Source of the DNA: Actinomycetota bacterium
GTDB taxonomy: Bacteria; Actinomycetota; Actinomycetes; Mycobacteriales; Micromonosporaceae
Direction of reading: 5' to 3'
DNA: 64,000 nucleotides
Assembly: GCA_005885555.1 (NCBI GenBank)
Contig: VAWN01000094.1
Coordinates: 1 to 64,000, forward strand
This document shows, piece after piece, positions 55,920-64,000 of this stretch. A model generated the notes under the pieces. The model was given only the letters and a program-made list of their open reading frames with translations, searched no databases and had not been told where the DNA came from. Position 1 is the stretch's first letter. Every line of letters starts with the position of its first letter. Position numbers and translations under genes: made by a program.

Positions 55920-55927
55920 GGCCAGCG

Positions 55928-56830
55928 ATGACCGCCGCACCCGCGCTGCCCGAGGGGCACACGATCTGCCACTACTGCCGGATGGCCCACCCGGCCACCG
56001 GTACGTCCTGCCCGAGTTGCGGTGCGCCCCTTGACGTCCGGATGGCGGTGACCCGGTCCGGCTGGGTCGAGCAGCCGCCGATCAAGGACATGGCGCGGAT
56101 CCAGTTCGGGCAGTCGCGGGTGCAGATCGAGGGCACCTACGTACCCGTCGCCGACTTCACCCTCGCCGGGCCGGAGTGGATCTACTTCTCCCACCACTCT
56201 CTACTGTGGACGGAGCCGACCGTCCGGCTGACCAACTCGTCGCTGGCCGGCGGCTGGAACCGGATGCTCGCCGGCCTGCCGCTCATCATGATCCAGGCGC
56301 AGGGCCCGGGGCACATCGCGCTGTCCGGCGACCACGCGGGCGAACTGGTGGCGCTGCCGCTGATGCCCGGTCAACAGGTGTGGACCCGGGAGCACCGGTT
56401 CCTCACCGCGACCGGGAACGTCAGCTATACGTGGCAGAGCACCGGGATCTGGTACAACACCGGCACCGGGGACGACCGGGAAACGCACTACCCGCTCGGC
56501 CAGTTCGGCGACCTGTTCGTGGCGCAACAGATACCGGGACTGCTGCTGCTGCACTCGCCGGGCAACACGTTCCTGCGCGACCTCGCACCGGGCGAGGCGA
56601 TCCTGGTCCAACCCAGCGCCCTGCTGTACCGCGACGTGTCCGTCTCGATGCACCTGCACCTGGAGTACCCGTACGGGGCGCAGCGCATCTCCTGGCGGTC
56701 CTCGTTCAGCCAGCGCACGGTCTGGCTGCGGCTGATCGGCCCCGGACGGGTCGCGGTCGCGTCGGTGTTCGGGCGCACCAGTTCGGATCAGATCACCGGC
56801 AACTCCCCGGCGACCACCCGGCAGTGGTGA
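55928..56830 (+). CDS. AIM24-family protein with N-terminal zinc ribbon, copy 2
   Basis: A 300-residue paralogue of the preceding gene. The ribbon is CHYCRMAHPATGTSCPSC and the barrel contains FTLAGPEWIYFSHHSLLWTE and EAILVQPSALLYRDVSVSM. An insertion (TWQSTGIWYNTGTGDDRE) makes it longer. The two proteins probably form a hetero-complex. Its stop codon lies in the first of three tandem 17-bp repeats. Confidence 0.85.
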   Translation: MTAAPALPEGHTICHYCRMAHPATGTSCPSCGAPLDVRMAVTRSGWVEQPPIKDMARIQFGQSRVQIEGTYVPVADFTLAGPEWIYFSHHSLLWTEPTVRLTNSSLAGGWNRMLAGLPLIMIQAQGPGHIALSGDHAGELVALPLMPGQQVWTREHRFLTATGNVSYTWQSTGIWYNTGTGDDRETHYPLGQFGDLFVAQQIPGLLLLHSPGNTFLRDLAPGEAILVQPSALLYRDVSVSMHLHLEYPYGAQRISWRSSFSQRTVWLRLIGPGRVAVASVFGRTSSDQITGNSPATTRQW

Positions 56831-56878
56831 CTCAGCGCGCTTGGTGATTGAGCGCGCTTGGTGGGTCAGCGCGCTTCC
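56828..56878. repeat. Three tandem 17-bp repeats across both stop codons
   Basis: Three near-identical units (56828-56844, 56845-56861, 56862-56878) with core AGCGCGCTTGG. The first begins with the TGA of the AIM24 gene and the third contains the stop of the convergent DinB-like gene. It looks like triplication of the 3' end of that gene. Confidence 0.85.
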
Positions 56879-57597
56879 AGCACCGCGAGATCGCGCACGG
56901 CGTACCGCCGGTGCTCGCACTCCTCGTGCATCACCACCCGCAGGCAGTCGCCGACCGAGCGGACTTTCTCGGGGTACCCGGGCGCCGGTAGCCGGGTGCA
57001 GAGGCGGTCGAGCCCGGTGTCGGCCAGACCGTCCACAATGGACCGTACCGTGGCCAGCCGGCCGGCCCGCACCTCAAGCACCTCGGCGTACGACGGCCGC
57101 GCCGCCAGGTCGATGCCCAGCGCCGCCGCATCGGCCGGCGGATAGTGGGTGTGCGTGAGGCCGAGCCGGTGGTACGGCATCGGCTCGTCCAGGATCGTGC
57201 GGCTGACCCAGGCGTCGGTGGCGAAGACGAGATGGCGCAACGTCTCCACGAAGGACCACTCGTCGTCGACCCGTTCGTGGCGCACCGGCTCGGGTAGCCG
57301 CTGCGCGCGCGCCACCGTGTCGGCCCACAGCCGTTCGAGCGTGCCCCACGACGCGCGGAAGTCGTCGGCCGTGCGCATCTGCCGCACCTGTACCCGTTCC
57401 GGGTGCCGCCGGTCCAGTTCGGCCGCCACGAAGGCGGTGACGTCGACGTCGTTGACGCGGAAGTTCTCGATCCGCCCCGAGATGTTGACGTCGACCAGCC
57501 AGCAGTCGGCGGCCTTCAGCCGGCTCATGTCGCAGTCGTGGAACGTCGCACCGCTGAAGTCGACGCCGGTGAAGCTTCGCACGTCCGGTTCGGCCAT
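56866..57597 (-). CDS. DinB-like protein with pentapeptide-repeat N-terminus
   Basis: A 243-residue protein. The first ~50 residues resemble pentapeptide repeats (FTGVDFSGATFHDCDMSRLK). From about residue 80 a DinB four-helix bundle follows with the metal-ligand pattern: His in SFVETLRHLVF and His-x3-His in HEECEHRRY. Such proteins are often small-thiol-dependent transferases. Leaderless (TAGGCT, 6 nt, ATG 57597). The 3' end is repeated downstream. Confidence 0.85.
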   Translation of the reverse strand: MAEPDVRSFTGVDFSGATFHDCDMSRLKAADCWLVDVNISGRIENFRVNDVDVTAFVAAELDRRHPERVQVRQMRTADDFRASWGTLERLWADTVARAQRLPEPVRHERVDDEWSFVETLRHLVFATDAWVSRTILDEPMPYHRLGLTHTHYPPADAAALGIDLAARPSYAEVLEVRAGRLATVRSIVDGLADTGLDRLCTRLPAPGYPEKVRSVGDCLRVVMHEECEHRRYAVRDLAVLEAR

Positions 57598-57603
57598 ACC
57601 GGC

Positions 57604-57609
57604 AGCCTA
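57604..57609 (-). promoter_or_regulatory. -10 element of leaderless DinB-like gene
   Basis: On the minus strand TAGGCT, 6 nt, then ATG 57597. The 173 nt between this gene and the nitroreductase hold nothing else I can support. Confidence 0.6.
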
Positions 57610-57770
57610 ACGGCAGTGGGCCAGGCTCGTAACAGGTCCGCCCGACCGTCACCGCTGAGATCCGCTGCCGAACGGCGGACTGCCGCGGCCGTTCACGTAG
57701 TACCACCGCGACGATCCGCGGATCATCAGCCGACCCGGCGCACCTGCCGCAAGCACGTCCATTCAGCCGG

Positions 57771-58280
57771 CTACCAGTGGTCCCAGTGCACCACCTCGTC
57801 GAGGGATCTGCGGTTCGGCCGGCGCAGCGGCCGCAGCGGCCGGTCGGCCGGGTACCCCAGACCGACCATGAAGGCGGCGAAGTACCCGGCCGGGAACCCG
57901 AGTACCCGCTGCGCCTGCGCCTGGTCGCGGACCGCCGAATGGCCCGAGCCGATGCCGAGGTCGGCCGCCGCGAGCATGATGTTCGCCGTCACCTGGCCGA
58001 GGTCGTACATCACCAGGTCCCGTTGCCGGGCGTCCTCGGGCTCCTTGACCACGAACGCGACCGTCGCCGCCGACCGCGCGATGTGCCGCCCGCCCATCTC
58101 CCACGCCTTGGCGAGCTCCACCAGCGCGGCGCGGTCGGTGACGACCACGAAGTTCCACGGCTGCCAGTTGTTCGCCGACGGTGCCCGCCGCCCGGCGTCG
58201 AGGATGCGTTCGAGATCCTCCCGCGTGATCGGCTGGTCGGTGTACTGCCGCACGTTGCGGCGCGCCCGGATGCTGTCCAA
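57771..58280 (-). CDS. Nitroreductase-family flavoprotein
   Basis: A 169-residue FMN oxidoreductase. SIRARRNVRQYTDQPI binds the FMN phosphate, and RAPSANNWQPWNFVVV is the family's second hallmark. ADLGIGSGHSAVRD is the conserved glycine loop. The only start without an upstream in-frame stop is TTG 58280, which lacks a good ribosome site. The substrate is unknown. Confidence 0.88.
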   Translation of the reverse strand: MDSIRARRNVRQYTDQPITREDLERILDAGRRAPSANNWQPWNFVVVTDRAALVELAKAWEMGGRHIARSAATVAFVVKEPEDARQRDLVMYDLGQVTANIMLAAADLGIGSGHSAVRDQAQAQRVLGFPAGYFAAFMVGLGYPADRPLRPLRRPNRRSLDEVVHWDHW

Positions 58281-58298
58281 CGTCTGCGTCCCACAGTC

Positions 58299-58442
58299 CT
58301 ACCGCTTGACAGCCGCGACCGGTACCCGCCGCCGCGCCGGCAGCCGGCAGACCATGAGCCGACCGTCCACAATGGACAGTCGGAGCAGGAGGGCGTCGGC
58401 GAGCAGTGCCACCGCGCAGAAGTACGCGGTGGTCCCGGTCAC
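58299..58442 (-). CDS. Possible 47-aa hydrophobic protein
   Basis: A short frame starting at GTG 58442, overlapping the stop of the DUF1269 gene by 4 bp in the operon manner of this genome. It reads VTGTTAYFCAVALLADALLL, then a beta-like segment with VDGRLMVCRLPARRR and a basic end. A conserved short hydrophobic helix and good codon bias support coding. Might be a fragment of a PH-like domain. It also contains a GTCCAC-N2-TGGAC motif. Confidence 0.4.
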   Translation of the reverse strand: MTGTTAYFCAVALLADALLLRLSIVDGRLMVCRLPARRRVPVAAVKR

Positions 58443-58927
58443 GCCCCGCCGAACGTCTCGATCAGGATGCTGCGTTCCCCCTCGGTCAGGTTCGTGGCGA
58501 TGAGCTTGCTGTTCCAGCCGTGGAACCGCTCACCCAACCGGTCGAGATCCCCCTCCTCGGTGACGAGGAAGAGTCCTGAGGTTCCCTCGGTGATCTCCGT
58601 GCGGATCGTCTCCAACTGCTCCTTGGTGATGCCGGTGTTCTCGGTCGCCTTGTGGAGGGCGCCGAGCCCGGCGCCGGCCAGAGCACCGACCACCGGTACC
58701 GCCCAGAGCGCGCCGATCAGCAGACCCCAGAAGGCACCCCAGCCGGTCGCATGCCACTTGTCCTCGTGCCCGTGCCGGACGTCCGGCTTGTCGGCACCGA
58801 CCGGCCAGCGGACGACCGCGTGGTCGACGATCTTCACCAGCCGGTCCCGTTCGGCGAACTTGAGGGTCTCGGCGGCCTGGTCGGCTCCGTCCGGGTCGTC
58901 GAACTTCCACACCGTGAAGGCGGCCAT
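58439..58927 (-). CDS. DUF1269-family membrane-associated protein
   Basis: A 162-residue protein. The first half (FTVWKFDDPDGADQAAETLK) and the glycine-rich hydrophobic segment WGAFWGLLIGALWAVPVVGALAG are typical of DUF1269. The C-terminus is a ferredoxin-like fold (GLFLVTEEGDLDRLGERF). AAGGAG lies before ATG 58927, and the site GCAAGGAG is present twice in 25 nt. Function unknown; relatives are associated with stress. Confidence 0.82.
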   Translation of the reverse strand: MAAFTVWKFDDPDGADQAAETLKFAERDRLVKIVDHAVVRWPVGADKPDVRHGHEDKWHATGWGAFWGLLIGALWAVPVVGALAGAGLGALHKATENTGITKEQLETIRTEITEGTSGLFLVTEEGDLDRLGERFHGWNSKLIATNLTEGERSILIETFGGA

Positions 58928-58960
58928 GTCTGTACTCCTTGCCTCTCAGTGCTCCTTGCG

Positions 58961-59001
58961 TCGCGGCGGCGTCATTCGCCCGCAGCATCGCGCCGCCGCG
59001 A
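58961..59001 (-). terminator. Hairpin after SRPBCC gene
   Basis: TCGCGGCGGCG (58961-58971) and CGCCGCCGCGA (58991-59001) form a perfect 11-bp stem downstream of the SRPBCC gene and upstream of the DUF1269 gene. Confidence 0.6.
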
Positions 59002-59043
59002 GCCGGTCGCATCGCCCCTGCGGGGTGACCACCGGCCCGGCGC

Positions 59044-59084
59044 GCGGTCAAACCCAGCCCGCTGCGGTCAAACCCCAGCCCGCT
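59044..59084. repeat. Tandem duplication across stop codon (20 + 21 bp)
   Basis: Two copies of a ~20-bp unit, with core GGTCAAACC and AGCCCGCT, differ by one C. The gene-proximal copy (59064-59084) contains the SRPBCC stop codon; the outer copy repeats it. Confidence 0.85.
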
Positions 59085-59523
59085 CCAGGATCTTCATGGC
59101 GCGCCGGAACGACGCGGCGACCGGGCGCCCCTTGCTGGCGACGATGAGGAATGTGGCGATCCGCCCGCCGAACGTGGTCGGTGTCCGGTTCCACACGATG
59201 TGCACGCGGCTGCCGCCATCCGGCCGGCCGGTGATCGCCGCCGACACGTAGCTGCCCGGTGTGCAGAAGTTGCTCTCCCGCACGGTCCACGTCACCAGCC
59301 GCGGGTCGGACCAGTCGTAGTGCTCGACCGCCCACACCGACATGCCCGGCATCCGGCTGCCCTCCTTGACCTCGGCGGTCGTCGCGCCGACCGAGTACAC
59401 GTGGTACAGGCTCGGCTCGATGCCCGGCCACAACTCCGGCCGCCGGTCGCTGAAGTCCAGTAACGCCGCGCGTACCCGCTCCGGCGCGACCGGCGTCTCA
59501 AGGTCCATCTCCACCTTCGGCAT
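59068..59523 (-). CDS. SRPBCC (polyketide cyclase-like) protein
   Basis: A 151-residue START-like fold protein. It begins KVEMDLETPVAPERVRAALL and has YVSAAITGRPDGGSRVHIVW in the central sheet, with the closing helix AASFRRAMKILERAG. ATG 59523 is chosen over an upstream GTG because GGGAGCGG precedes it. It is a hydrophobic-ligand binding fold of unknown ligand. Its 3' end is tandemly duplicated. Confidence 0.82.
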   Translation of the reverse strand: MPKVEMDLETPVAPERVRAALLDFSDRRPELWPGIEPSLYHVYSVGATTAEVKEGSRMPGMSVWAVEHYDWSDPRLVTWTVRESNFCTPGSYVSAAITGRPDGGSRVHIVWNRTPTTFGGRIATFLIVASKGRPVAASFRRAMKILERAGV

Positions 59524-59598
59524 TGCTCCGCTCCCTTCGGCTGCCTGCGTGGACCTCAGGGTGCCGGCGCCGCAACGGCCGGGCATGGGGAGTCTTCC

Positions 59599-61149
59599 CT
59601 ACTTTTCGAACGGGTCGAGCAGGCCGTGCTGCATGGCGAAGACCGTCGCGGCGGCGCGGGTGGTCACCCCGGCCTTGGTGTAGATGGACTGGATGTGGTT
59701 GTCCGCGGTCTTCGGCGCGATGCGCAGGGTCCGGGCGATGTCCCGGGTGGGCACCCCGCGGGCGAGCAGCCGCAGCACCTCGACCTCCCGCGCGGTCAGC
59801 CCGCCCGGGTACCCCCTGCGCCGCCCGACCCGGTGCCCGGCGGCGGCCAGTACCGCGTCCACGCCGTCGCGGTCCAGCCGCCCGGCCCGGGCCTCCTTGT
59901 CCAGTTCGGCCGCGGCGTGCTCGGCGGTCAGCGCGGCGCGGTGCGGCCGCGGTTCCCGCATCGCGTGGTACGCGTCGGCGGCCGCGAGGATCCGGGCGGC
60001 CGGGGTCAGTTGCGGCGCCGCCGCACCGCGGATGTACCCGGAACCGTCGAGCCGCTCGTGGTGCAGCGACGCGATACCGGCGAGCCGGGCGAGGAACGGT
60101 GCGCGACCGAGTACCCGCTCCGTCTGGTACGGATGCAGCCGCACGGCCTCCCACTCCCCCGCGGTGAGCGGACCGGCCCGGCCCCAGACGGCGGCCGACA
60201 CCCCGACCCGGCCGAGGTCGTGCACGAGCGCCGCCCAGCCGACCTCGTCGACCTCGGCGGCCGGCAGCCGCATCCGCTCGGCCGCCGCGCGCGCCAGGTC
60301 GGACACCCCGGAGGAGTGCCCGACCAGGTACGGCGACTTGAGATCGGTGAAGTCGGCGACCGCGTGCAGCGCCGCGGTGAGCCGGTCGCCGGTCAGCGGC
60401 TGCTCCGGCCGCGGCGCCAGCCGCTGTACCGCCTCCCAGCGCGACGGCGCCGCAAGCAACCCGAGCAGCTCGCCGGCCCGCCCGCGGAACACGTCGACCG
60501 CCGCCGGGTCCAACCCGCCACCGGACCGGGCGCCGACCACCTCCTCGATGTCGGCCCGGCCGAGGTCGTGCAGCGCGGCGACGAGGTCGGCCACCTGGGC
60601 CAGCCGCACCGGTGCCGGGATCTGCGTGCCGCGCAACCGGTTCGGCATGCCCCTGCCGTCCCAGCGCTCGTACACCGTGCCGACCGCGGCGACCGTGTCG
60701 CGGTCGAGCCCGAGCCGCTCGGCCAGGGTACGGGCGACCTCGCAGATGGCCCGCTGCGCGTCGCCGAACCCGCGCAGCCCGGCCACGATCCGCCCGGTCG
60801 CCCGCACCTTCGCCAGCACCGGCCGCCCCTCGGTGGCGTACCGGACGAACGCGCCGAGGTACTGCGGCGCGGTACCGCCGGACAGCGGGTTGAGCCGCGC
60901 GCTCAGCTCGACCTCGTCGCCGCCGACCAGCTCGGCCAGCCCCTGGTTGTCGGTGGTGCAGCCGATGTGCCGCAGCAGCGCCACGTAGAAGGTCCGGCGC
61001 ACCTCGTCGGGCGCCAGCCCGGCCAGCTCCGCCAGCCGGGTCGCGACCACGCACGCGCCGAGGCCCTGCTCCAGCGGGTGCCCCATGGCCAGGTCCGTCG
61101 CCAGCGCCAGGGACGCCACCAGCTCGGCAAGCGACAGGCCCGACTCCAT
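59599..61149 (-). CDS. HD-GYP-like phosphodiesterase with LuxR DNA-binding domain
   Basis: A 516-residue protein. An N-terminal half has degenerate HD segments, and the central HD domain has VGWAALVHDLGRVGVS with the His-Asp pair and HHERLDGSGYIRG, close to the HHE-x2-DGSGYP of HD-GYP domains, but with Ile in place of Pro. The C-terminus is a LuxR helix-turn-helix (LTAREVEVLRLLARGVPTRD). It may combine c-di-GMP or nucleotide hydrolysis with transcription control. Leaderless (TAGTCT, 6 nt, ATG 61149). It is divergent from the GGDEF-EAL gene. Confidence 0.85.
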   Translation of the reverse strand: MESGLSLAELVASLALATDLAMGHPLEQGLGACVVATRLAELAGLAPDEVRRTFYVALLRHIGCTTDNQGLAELVGGDEVELSARLNPLSGGTAPQYLGAFVRYATEGRPVLAKVRATGRIVAGLRGFGDAQRAICEVARTLAERLGLDRDTVAAVGTVYERWDGRGMPNRLRGTQIPAPVRLAQVADLVAALHDLGRADIEEVVGARSGGGLDPAAVDVFRGRAGELLGLLAAPSRWEAVQRLAPRPEQPLTGDRLTAALHAVADFTDLKSPYLVGHSSGVSDLARAAAERMRLPAAEVDEVGWAALVHDLGRVGVSAAVWGRAGPLTAGEWEAVRLHPYQTERVLGRAPFLARLAGIASLHHERLDGSGYIRGAAAPQLTPAARILAAADAYHAMREPRPHRAALTAEHAAAELDKEARAGRLDRDGVDAVLAAAGHRVGRRRGYPGGLTAREVEVLRLLARGVPTRDIARTLRIAPKTADNHIQSIYTKAGVTTRAAATVFAMQHGLLDPFEK

Positions 61150-61155
61150 GGCCCG

Positions 61156-61161
61156 AGACTA
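61156..61161 (-). promoter_or_regulatory. -10 element of leaderless HD/LuxR gene
   Basis: On the minus strand TAGTCT, 6 nt, then ATG 61149. Confidence 0.6.
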
Positions 61162-61208
61162 GATCAAATCTCCTCAACCGGGCCGGGTGGGCGGCCGATA
61201 GGGCCACG

Positions 61209-63878
61209 GTGAAGCGGGTCTGGTGGCTGTACGCCGGGGCGGGCTGCCTGCTGCTGGCCGGTTATCCACTGGTACCGCAGCTGTGGCAACAGGTCTGCTA
61301 TGACCTGATTTCCGCCTCCGTGGTACCCGCGCTCCTGTTCGGGGTACGGCGCCACCGCCCGGCGTCGCGGCTGCCGTGGTACCTGTTCACCGCCGGGCAG
61401 GCGTGCTACACCGTCGCCGACGTCGCGTGGAACTTCGTCAACTCGCGGTACGGCAGCGTACCCACGCCGTCGGTCATCGACGCGGCGTATCTCGCCTACT
61501 ACCCGCTCGTCGCGGTCGGGCTGTGGGTGCTGGTGCGCCGGCGCAACCGTTCCGCGGCCGGGTCGGGTGTGGTCCTCGACGCGCTGGTCGCGGTCAGCGC
61601 CGTCGGGATGGTCGTGTGGCTGCTGGTACGCCCGTCGGTGGTGGACTCCGGCGGGTCGGTGGCGGCGAGCCTGGTGAACCTGGCGTACCCGCTGGGCGAC
61701 CTGGGACTGCTGGTGCTCACGTTGCGGCTGGCGCTGGGCGCGGGCCGGCGGTCCGGCGCGCTGCGGCTGCTCGTGCTGAGCCTGGTCCTCACCACCGCCG
61801 CGGACCTCGCGTTCCTGGCCCTGAGCGCGCAGACGAGCTTCGACGGCGGCAGCGCCACCGACCTGCTGTGGCTCAGCGGGTACCTGGCCTTCGGCGCGGC
61901 CGGCCTGCACCCGTCGATGCGCGGGCTCGGCGAACCGGGACCGACCGCACCGGCGCGTCTCGGCCGCGGGCGGGTGGTGCTGCTCGGCGCGGCCATGCTG
62001 GTCGGGCCGGTCGCCCCGGCGGCCAGCGCGCTCGGCGAGCACTCCGTCGACCTGGTCGCCTTCATGGCCGGCTCGGCCGTGCTGTACCTGCTGGTGCTGG
62101 CCCGCATCGTCGGCGTCGTCCGCCAGCACGAGCGCAGCCTGCACCGGGAACAGGACCTGCGGGCCCGCAGCCGCAGCAGCGAGCGGCGGTTCCGCGCGAT
62201 CGTCGAAGCCTCCTCCGACATCGTCACGGTGTCCGACGCCGATGGCATGATCACCTGGTGCGCGCCGTCGATCCAGCGGCTCACCGGGTACCTGCCGGCC
62301 GACCTGATCGGCCGCAGCCCGCGCGAGTTCGTCCATCCCGACGACGCGGCCACCGTCGACTACCTGGCTGAGGCGATCACCACCCGGGGTACCTCGGCGC
62401 ACGCCGACTGCCGGCTGCGCATGCGCGACGGCACGTACCGCGTCTTCCAGGTCACCGCCCAGAACCTGCTCGCCGACCCGGACGTGGCCGGCGTGGTCCT
62501 CACCGGGCTGGACGTCACCGAACGCCGGCAGCTGGCCGACGAGCTGCACCGGCGCGCGTTCTGCGACGAGCTGACCGGCCTGGCCAACCGGGCCCTGTTC
62601 GCCGACCGGCTCCAGCACGCGCTGCTGCGCCGCAGCAGTCCGGCCGGTGACGTCGCCGTGCTCTTCGTCGACCTGGACGACTTCAAGACCATCAACGACA
62701 GCCTCGGCCACCAGGCCGGCGACGACCTGCTGGTCCAGGTGGCGCGGCGGCTACCGGCGGCGCTGCGCCCGGCCGACACCACCGCGCGCCTGGGCGGCGA
62801 CGAGTTCGCGGTGCTGCTCGAAGAGACCGACGAGGCGTACGCCGCACAGGTGGCCGGGCGGATCCTCACCGAACTCGCCAACCCGTACCGCGTCGACGGG
62901 CGCGACGTGTTCATCGGCGCGAGCATCGGCCTGACCACCGGCCGGCACGGCGGCGACGAACCCGAGGTGCTGCTGCGCAACGCCGACATCGCCATGTACC
63001 AGGCCAAGCAGTCCGGCAAGAACCAGCACGCGGTGTACCGGCCGAGCATGCACGCCGCCGCCGTCGCCCGCCTGGAACTGCAGGCGGACCTGCAGCGGGC
63101 GCTGGAACGCGGCGAGTTCGTCGTGTACTACCAGCCGGTGACCGACCTGCGCACCGGCCGGCTGGTCAGCGTCGAGGCGCTGCTGCGCTGGCACCATCCG
63201 CAGCGCGGTCTGGTCAACCCGGCCGAGTTCGTGCCGCTGGCCGAGGAGTCGGGGCTCATCGAACCGCTCGGCCGCTGGGTGCTGCACGAGGCGTGCCGGC
63301 AGTTGCGCGACTGGCAGCGGCGCTTCCCGGCCCGGTTCAACGTCGCGGTCAACGTCTCGGTCCGCCAGCTGGCCGCGGCGGGCTTCACCGGCGACGTCGC
63401 CGACGCGCTGCGCCAGACCGGCCTCGATGCCGCGTACCTGATCCTGGAACTGACCGAGACCGCGTTCATGGCCGACGTCGACGCCGCCGAGGGCAAGCTC
63501 GCCGCGCTGCGCGACCTGGGTACCCGCATCGCCATCGACGACTTCGGCACCGGGTACTCGTCGCTGAGCTACCTCGACCGGTACCCCATCGACATGATCA
63601 AGATCGACCGGTCCTTCGTGGCGGCGCTGCCCCACCCGACCGGCGAGCCCACCCTGATCCAGATCATGCTGGACCTGGCCCGCCGGTTGGACCTGCCGAT
63701 CGTCGCCGAAGGCATCGAGAACGCCGAGCAGCTCAACACCCTGCGCCGCCTCGGCTGCGCCCTCGGCCAGGGCTTCCTGCTCGCCACCCCGCGGCCGGCC
63801 GAGGACATCAGCGCGATGCTCGCCGCGAGCCGGTACCTACACCTCGACCCGACCATGCCGACCGTCGCCGCCGCGTGA
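61209..63878 (+). CDS. PAS-GGDEF-EAL cyclic di-GMP enzyme with membrane domain
   Basis: An 889-residue signalling protein. About eight hydrophobic segments fill residues 1-300, followed by a PAS domain (about 325-445, FRAIVEASSDIVTVSDADG). The GGDEF domain has the active motif GGDEF near residue 528, preceded five residues earlier by the RPAD inhibitory site. The EAL domain has SVEALLRW near 654, IAIDDFGTGYSS near 776, IKIDRSFV and AEGIE, so both synthesis and hydrolysis are possible. GTG 61209. The divergent HD/LuxR gene suggests joint c-di-GMP control. The 3' end is tandemly duplicated. Confidence 0.93.
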   Translation: MKRVWWLYAGAGCLLLAGYPLVPQLWQQVCYDLISASVVPALLFGVRRHRPASRLPWYLFTAGQACYTVADVAWNFVNSRYGSVPTPSVIDAAYLAYYPLVAVGLWVLVRRRNRSAAGSGVVLDALVAVSAVGMVVWLLVRPSVVDSGGSVAASLVNLAYPLGDLGLLVLTLRLALGAGRRSGALRLLVLSLVLTTAADLAFLALSAQTSFDGGSATDLLWLSGYLAFGAAGLHPSMRGLGEPGPTAPARLGRGRVVLLGAAMLVGPVAPAASALGEHSVDLVAFMAGSAVLYLLVLARIVGVVRQHERSLHREQDLRARSRSSERRFRAIVEASSDIVTVSDADGMITWCAPSIQRLTGYLPADLIGRSPREFVHPDDAATVDYLAEAITTRGTSAHADCRLRMRDGTYRVFQVTAQNLLADPDVAGVVLTGLDVTERRQLADELHRRAFCDELTGLANRALFADRLQHALLRRSSPAGDVAVLFVDLDDFKTINDSLGHQAGDDLLVQVARRLPAALRPADTTARLGGDEFAVLLEETDEAYAAQVAGRILTELANPYRVDGRDVFIGASIGLTTGRHGGDEPEVLLRNADIAMYQAKQSGKNQHAVYRPSMHAAAVARLELQADLQRALERGEFVVYYQPVTDLRTGRLVSVEALLRWHHPQRGLVNPAEFVPLAEESGLIEPLGRWVLHEACRQLRDWQRRFPARFNVAVNVSVRQLAAAGFTGDVADALRQTGLDAAYLILELTETAFMADVDAAEGKLAALRDLGTRIAIDDFGTGYSSLSYLDRYPIDMIKIDRSFVAALPHPTGEPTLIQIMLDLARRLDLPIVAEGIENAEQLNTLRRLGCALGQGFLLATPRPAEDISAMLAASRYLHLDPTMPTVAAA

Positions 63879-64000
63879 GCCGGACCCGCCGCGTGAGCCG
63901 GACCCGCTGACGGCACCGTTGCGCCGCAGCGCCCACCAGGTCAGCGGTACCCCGACGCACGCGGGAACCAGCCAGTACAGCAGGTGTGGCAGCCGGTCCC
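63837..64000 (-). CDS. Membrane protein C-terminus, 5' part off window
   Basis: An open frame enters from the right edge and ends at TAG 63837. It reads LPHLLYWLVPACVGVPLTWW, a membrane helix, and a Gly/Ser/Arg tail (SGSGSRGGSGSRGG) produced by the local 18-bp duplication. It overlaps the 3' end of the GGDEF-EAL gene by 42 nt. The family cannot be judged from this piece. Confidence 0.45.
   Translation of the reverse strand, partial: DRLPHLLYWLVPACVGVPLTWWALRRNGAVSGSGSRGGSGSRGGDGRHGRVEV
63870..63905. repeat. Tandem duplication across stop codon (2 x 18 bp)
   Basis: Two perfect copies of GCCGCGTGAGCCGGACCC. The first contains the TGA (63876-63878) of the GGDEF-EAL gene and the second repeats it at 63894. 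Confidence 0.92.

Overview
This is a dense stretch of chromosome from a high-G+C actinomycete. The evidence is a near-uniform G/C third codon position, many GTG and TTG starts, 4-bp stop/start overlaps inside operons, leaderless TAnnnT promoters, a HAIR (HspR) operator, a class III lanthipeptide synthetase, large LuxR-type ATPase regulators and a HelD-type helicase. A Micromonosporaceae-like host is my best guess, but nothing here proves the family. About 60 genes fill the window and no gene-free gap exceeds roughly 220 bases. I see no rRNA, tRNA, CRISPR array, transposase or phage gene.

Layout. 1-4.4 kb: the edge of a lanthipeptide locus (LanKC synthetase running off the left end, a 47-residue precursor, a 72-residue HTH-only LuxR protein and a divergent TrmB/LuxR regulator). 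4.5-8.6 kb: GNAT enzyme, a divergent methyltransferase/MarR pair, Hsp20 under a HAIR operator, HAD hydrolase, CDP-alcohol phosphatidyltransferase. 8.7-18.4 kb: a ten-gene operon assembled from riboflavin/pterin-type enzymes (GTP cyclohydrolase II, separate deaminase and reductase, a degenerate 6-pyruvoyltetrahydropterin synthase) together with a glycosyltransferase, methyltransferase, flippase-like and sulfatase-like membrane proteins and a LacD-type aldolase, facing a PfkB kinase. It looks like a biosynthetic pathway of unknown product. 18.3-23.1 kb: a membrane-anchored PKD protein and a CoA-transferase/cysteine-synthase frame that has been rearranged by a perfect 168-bp inverted repeat. 23.1-27.8 kb: a BatA-like/MoxR operon (two VWA proteins, DUF58, MoxR ATPase, trypsin-like protease).

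27.9-37.6 kb: HelD-like helicase, thioesterase, alpha/beta hydrolase, a secreted barwin-like protein and two large LuxR/ATPase regulators, the first of them frameshifted. 37.7-40.5 kb: small Cys-motif proteins and a lipoprotein / DUF1023 hydrolase / WXG100-like trio. 40.6-46.1 kb: an aerobic benzoyl-CoA (box) operon of benzoate-CoA ligase, BoxB and BoxC, with a divergent PaaX-type regulator. 46.1-50.6 kb: two paralogous permease + TIGR03943 pairs in mirror orientation around a beta-propeller-like protein. 50.6-54.9 kb: a dispersed-type palindrome, a CxxC membrane protein and a molybdate module (HTH-Mop regulator, ModA, ModB, ModC and a convergent double-Mop protein). 55.1-64 kb: tandem AIM24 proteins with zinc ribbons, DinB-like, nitroreductase, DUF1269 and SRPBCC proteins, then a c-di-GMP pair (HD-GYP-like/LuxR protein and PAS-GGDEF-EAL protein).

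Across the whole window three sequence-level patterns stand out: very frequent GGTACC, a recurrent GTCCAC-N2-TGGAC palindrome, and short tandem duplications that span the stop codons of several genes.
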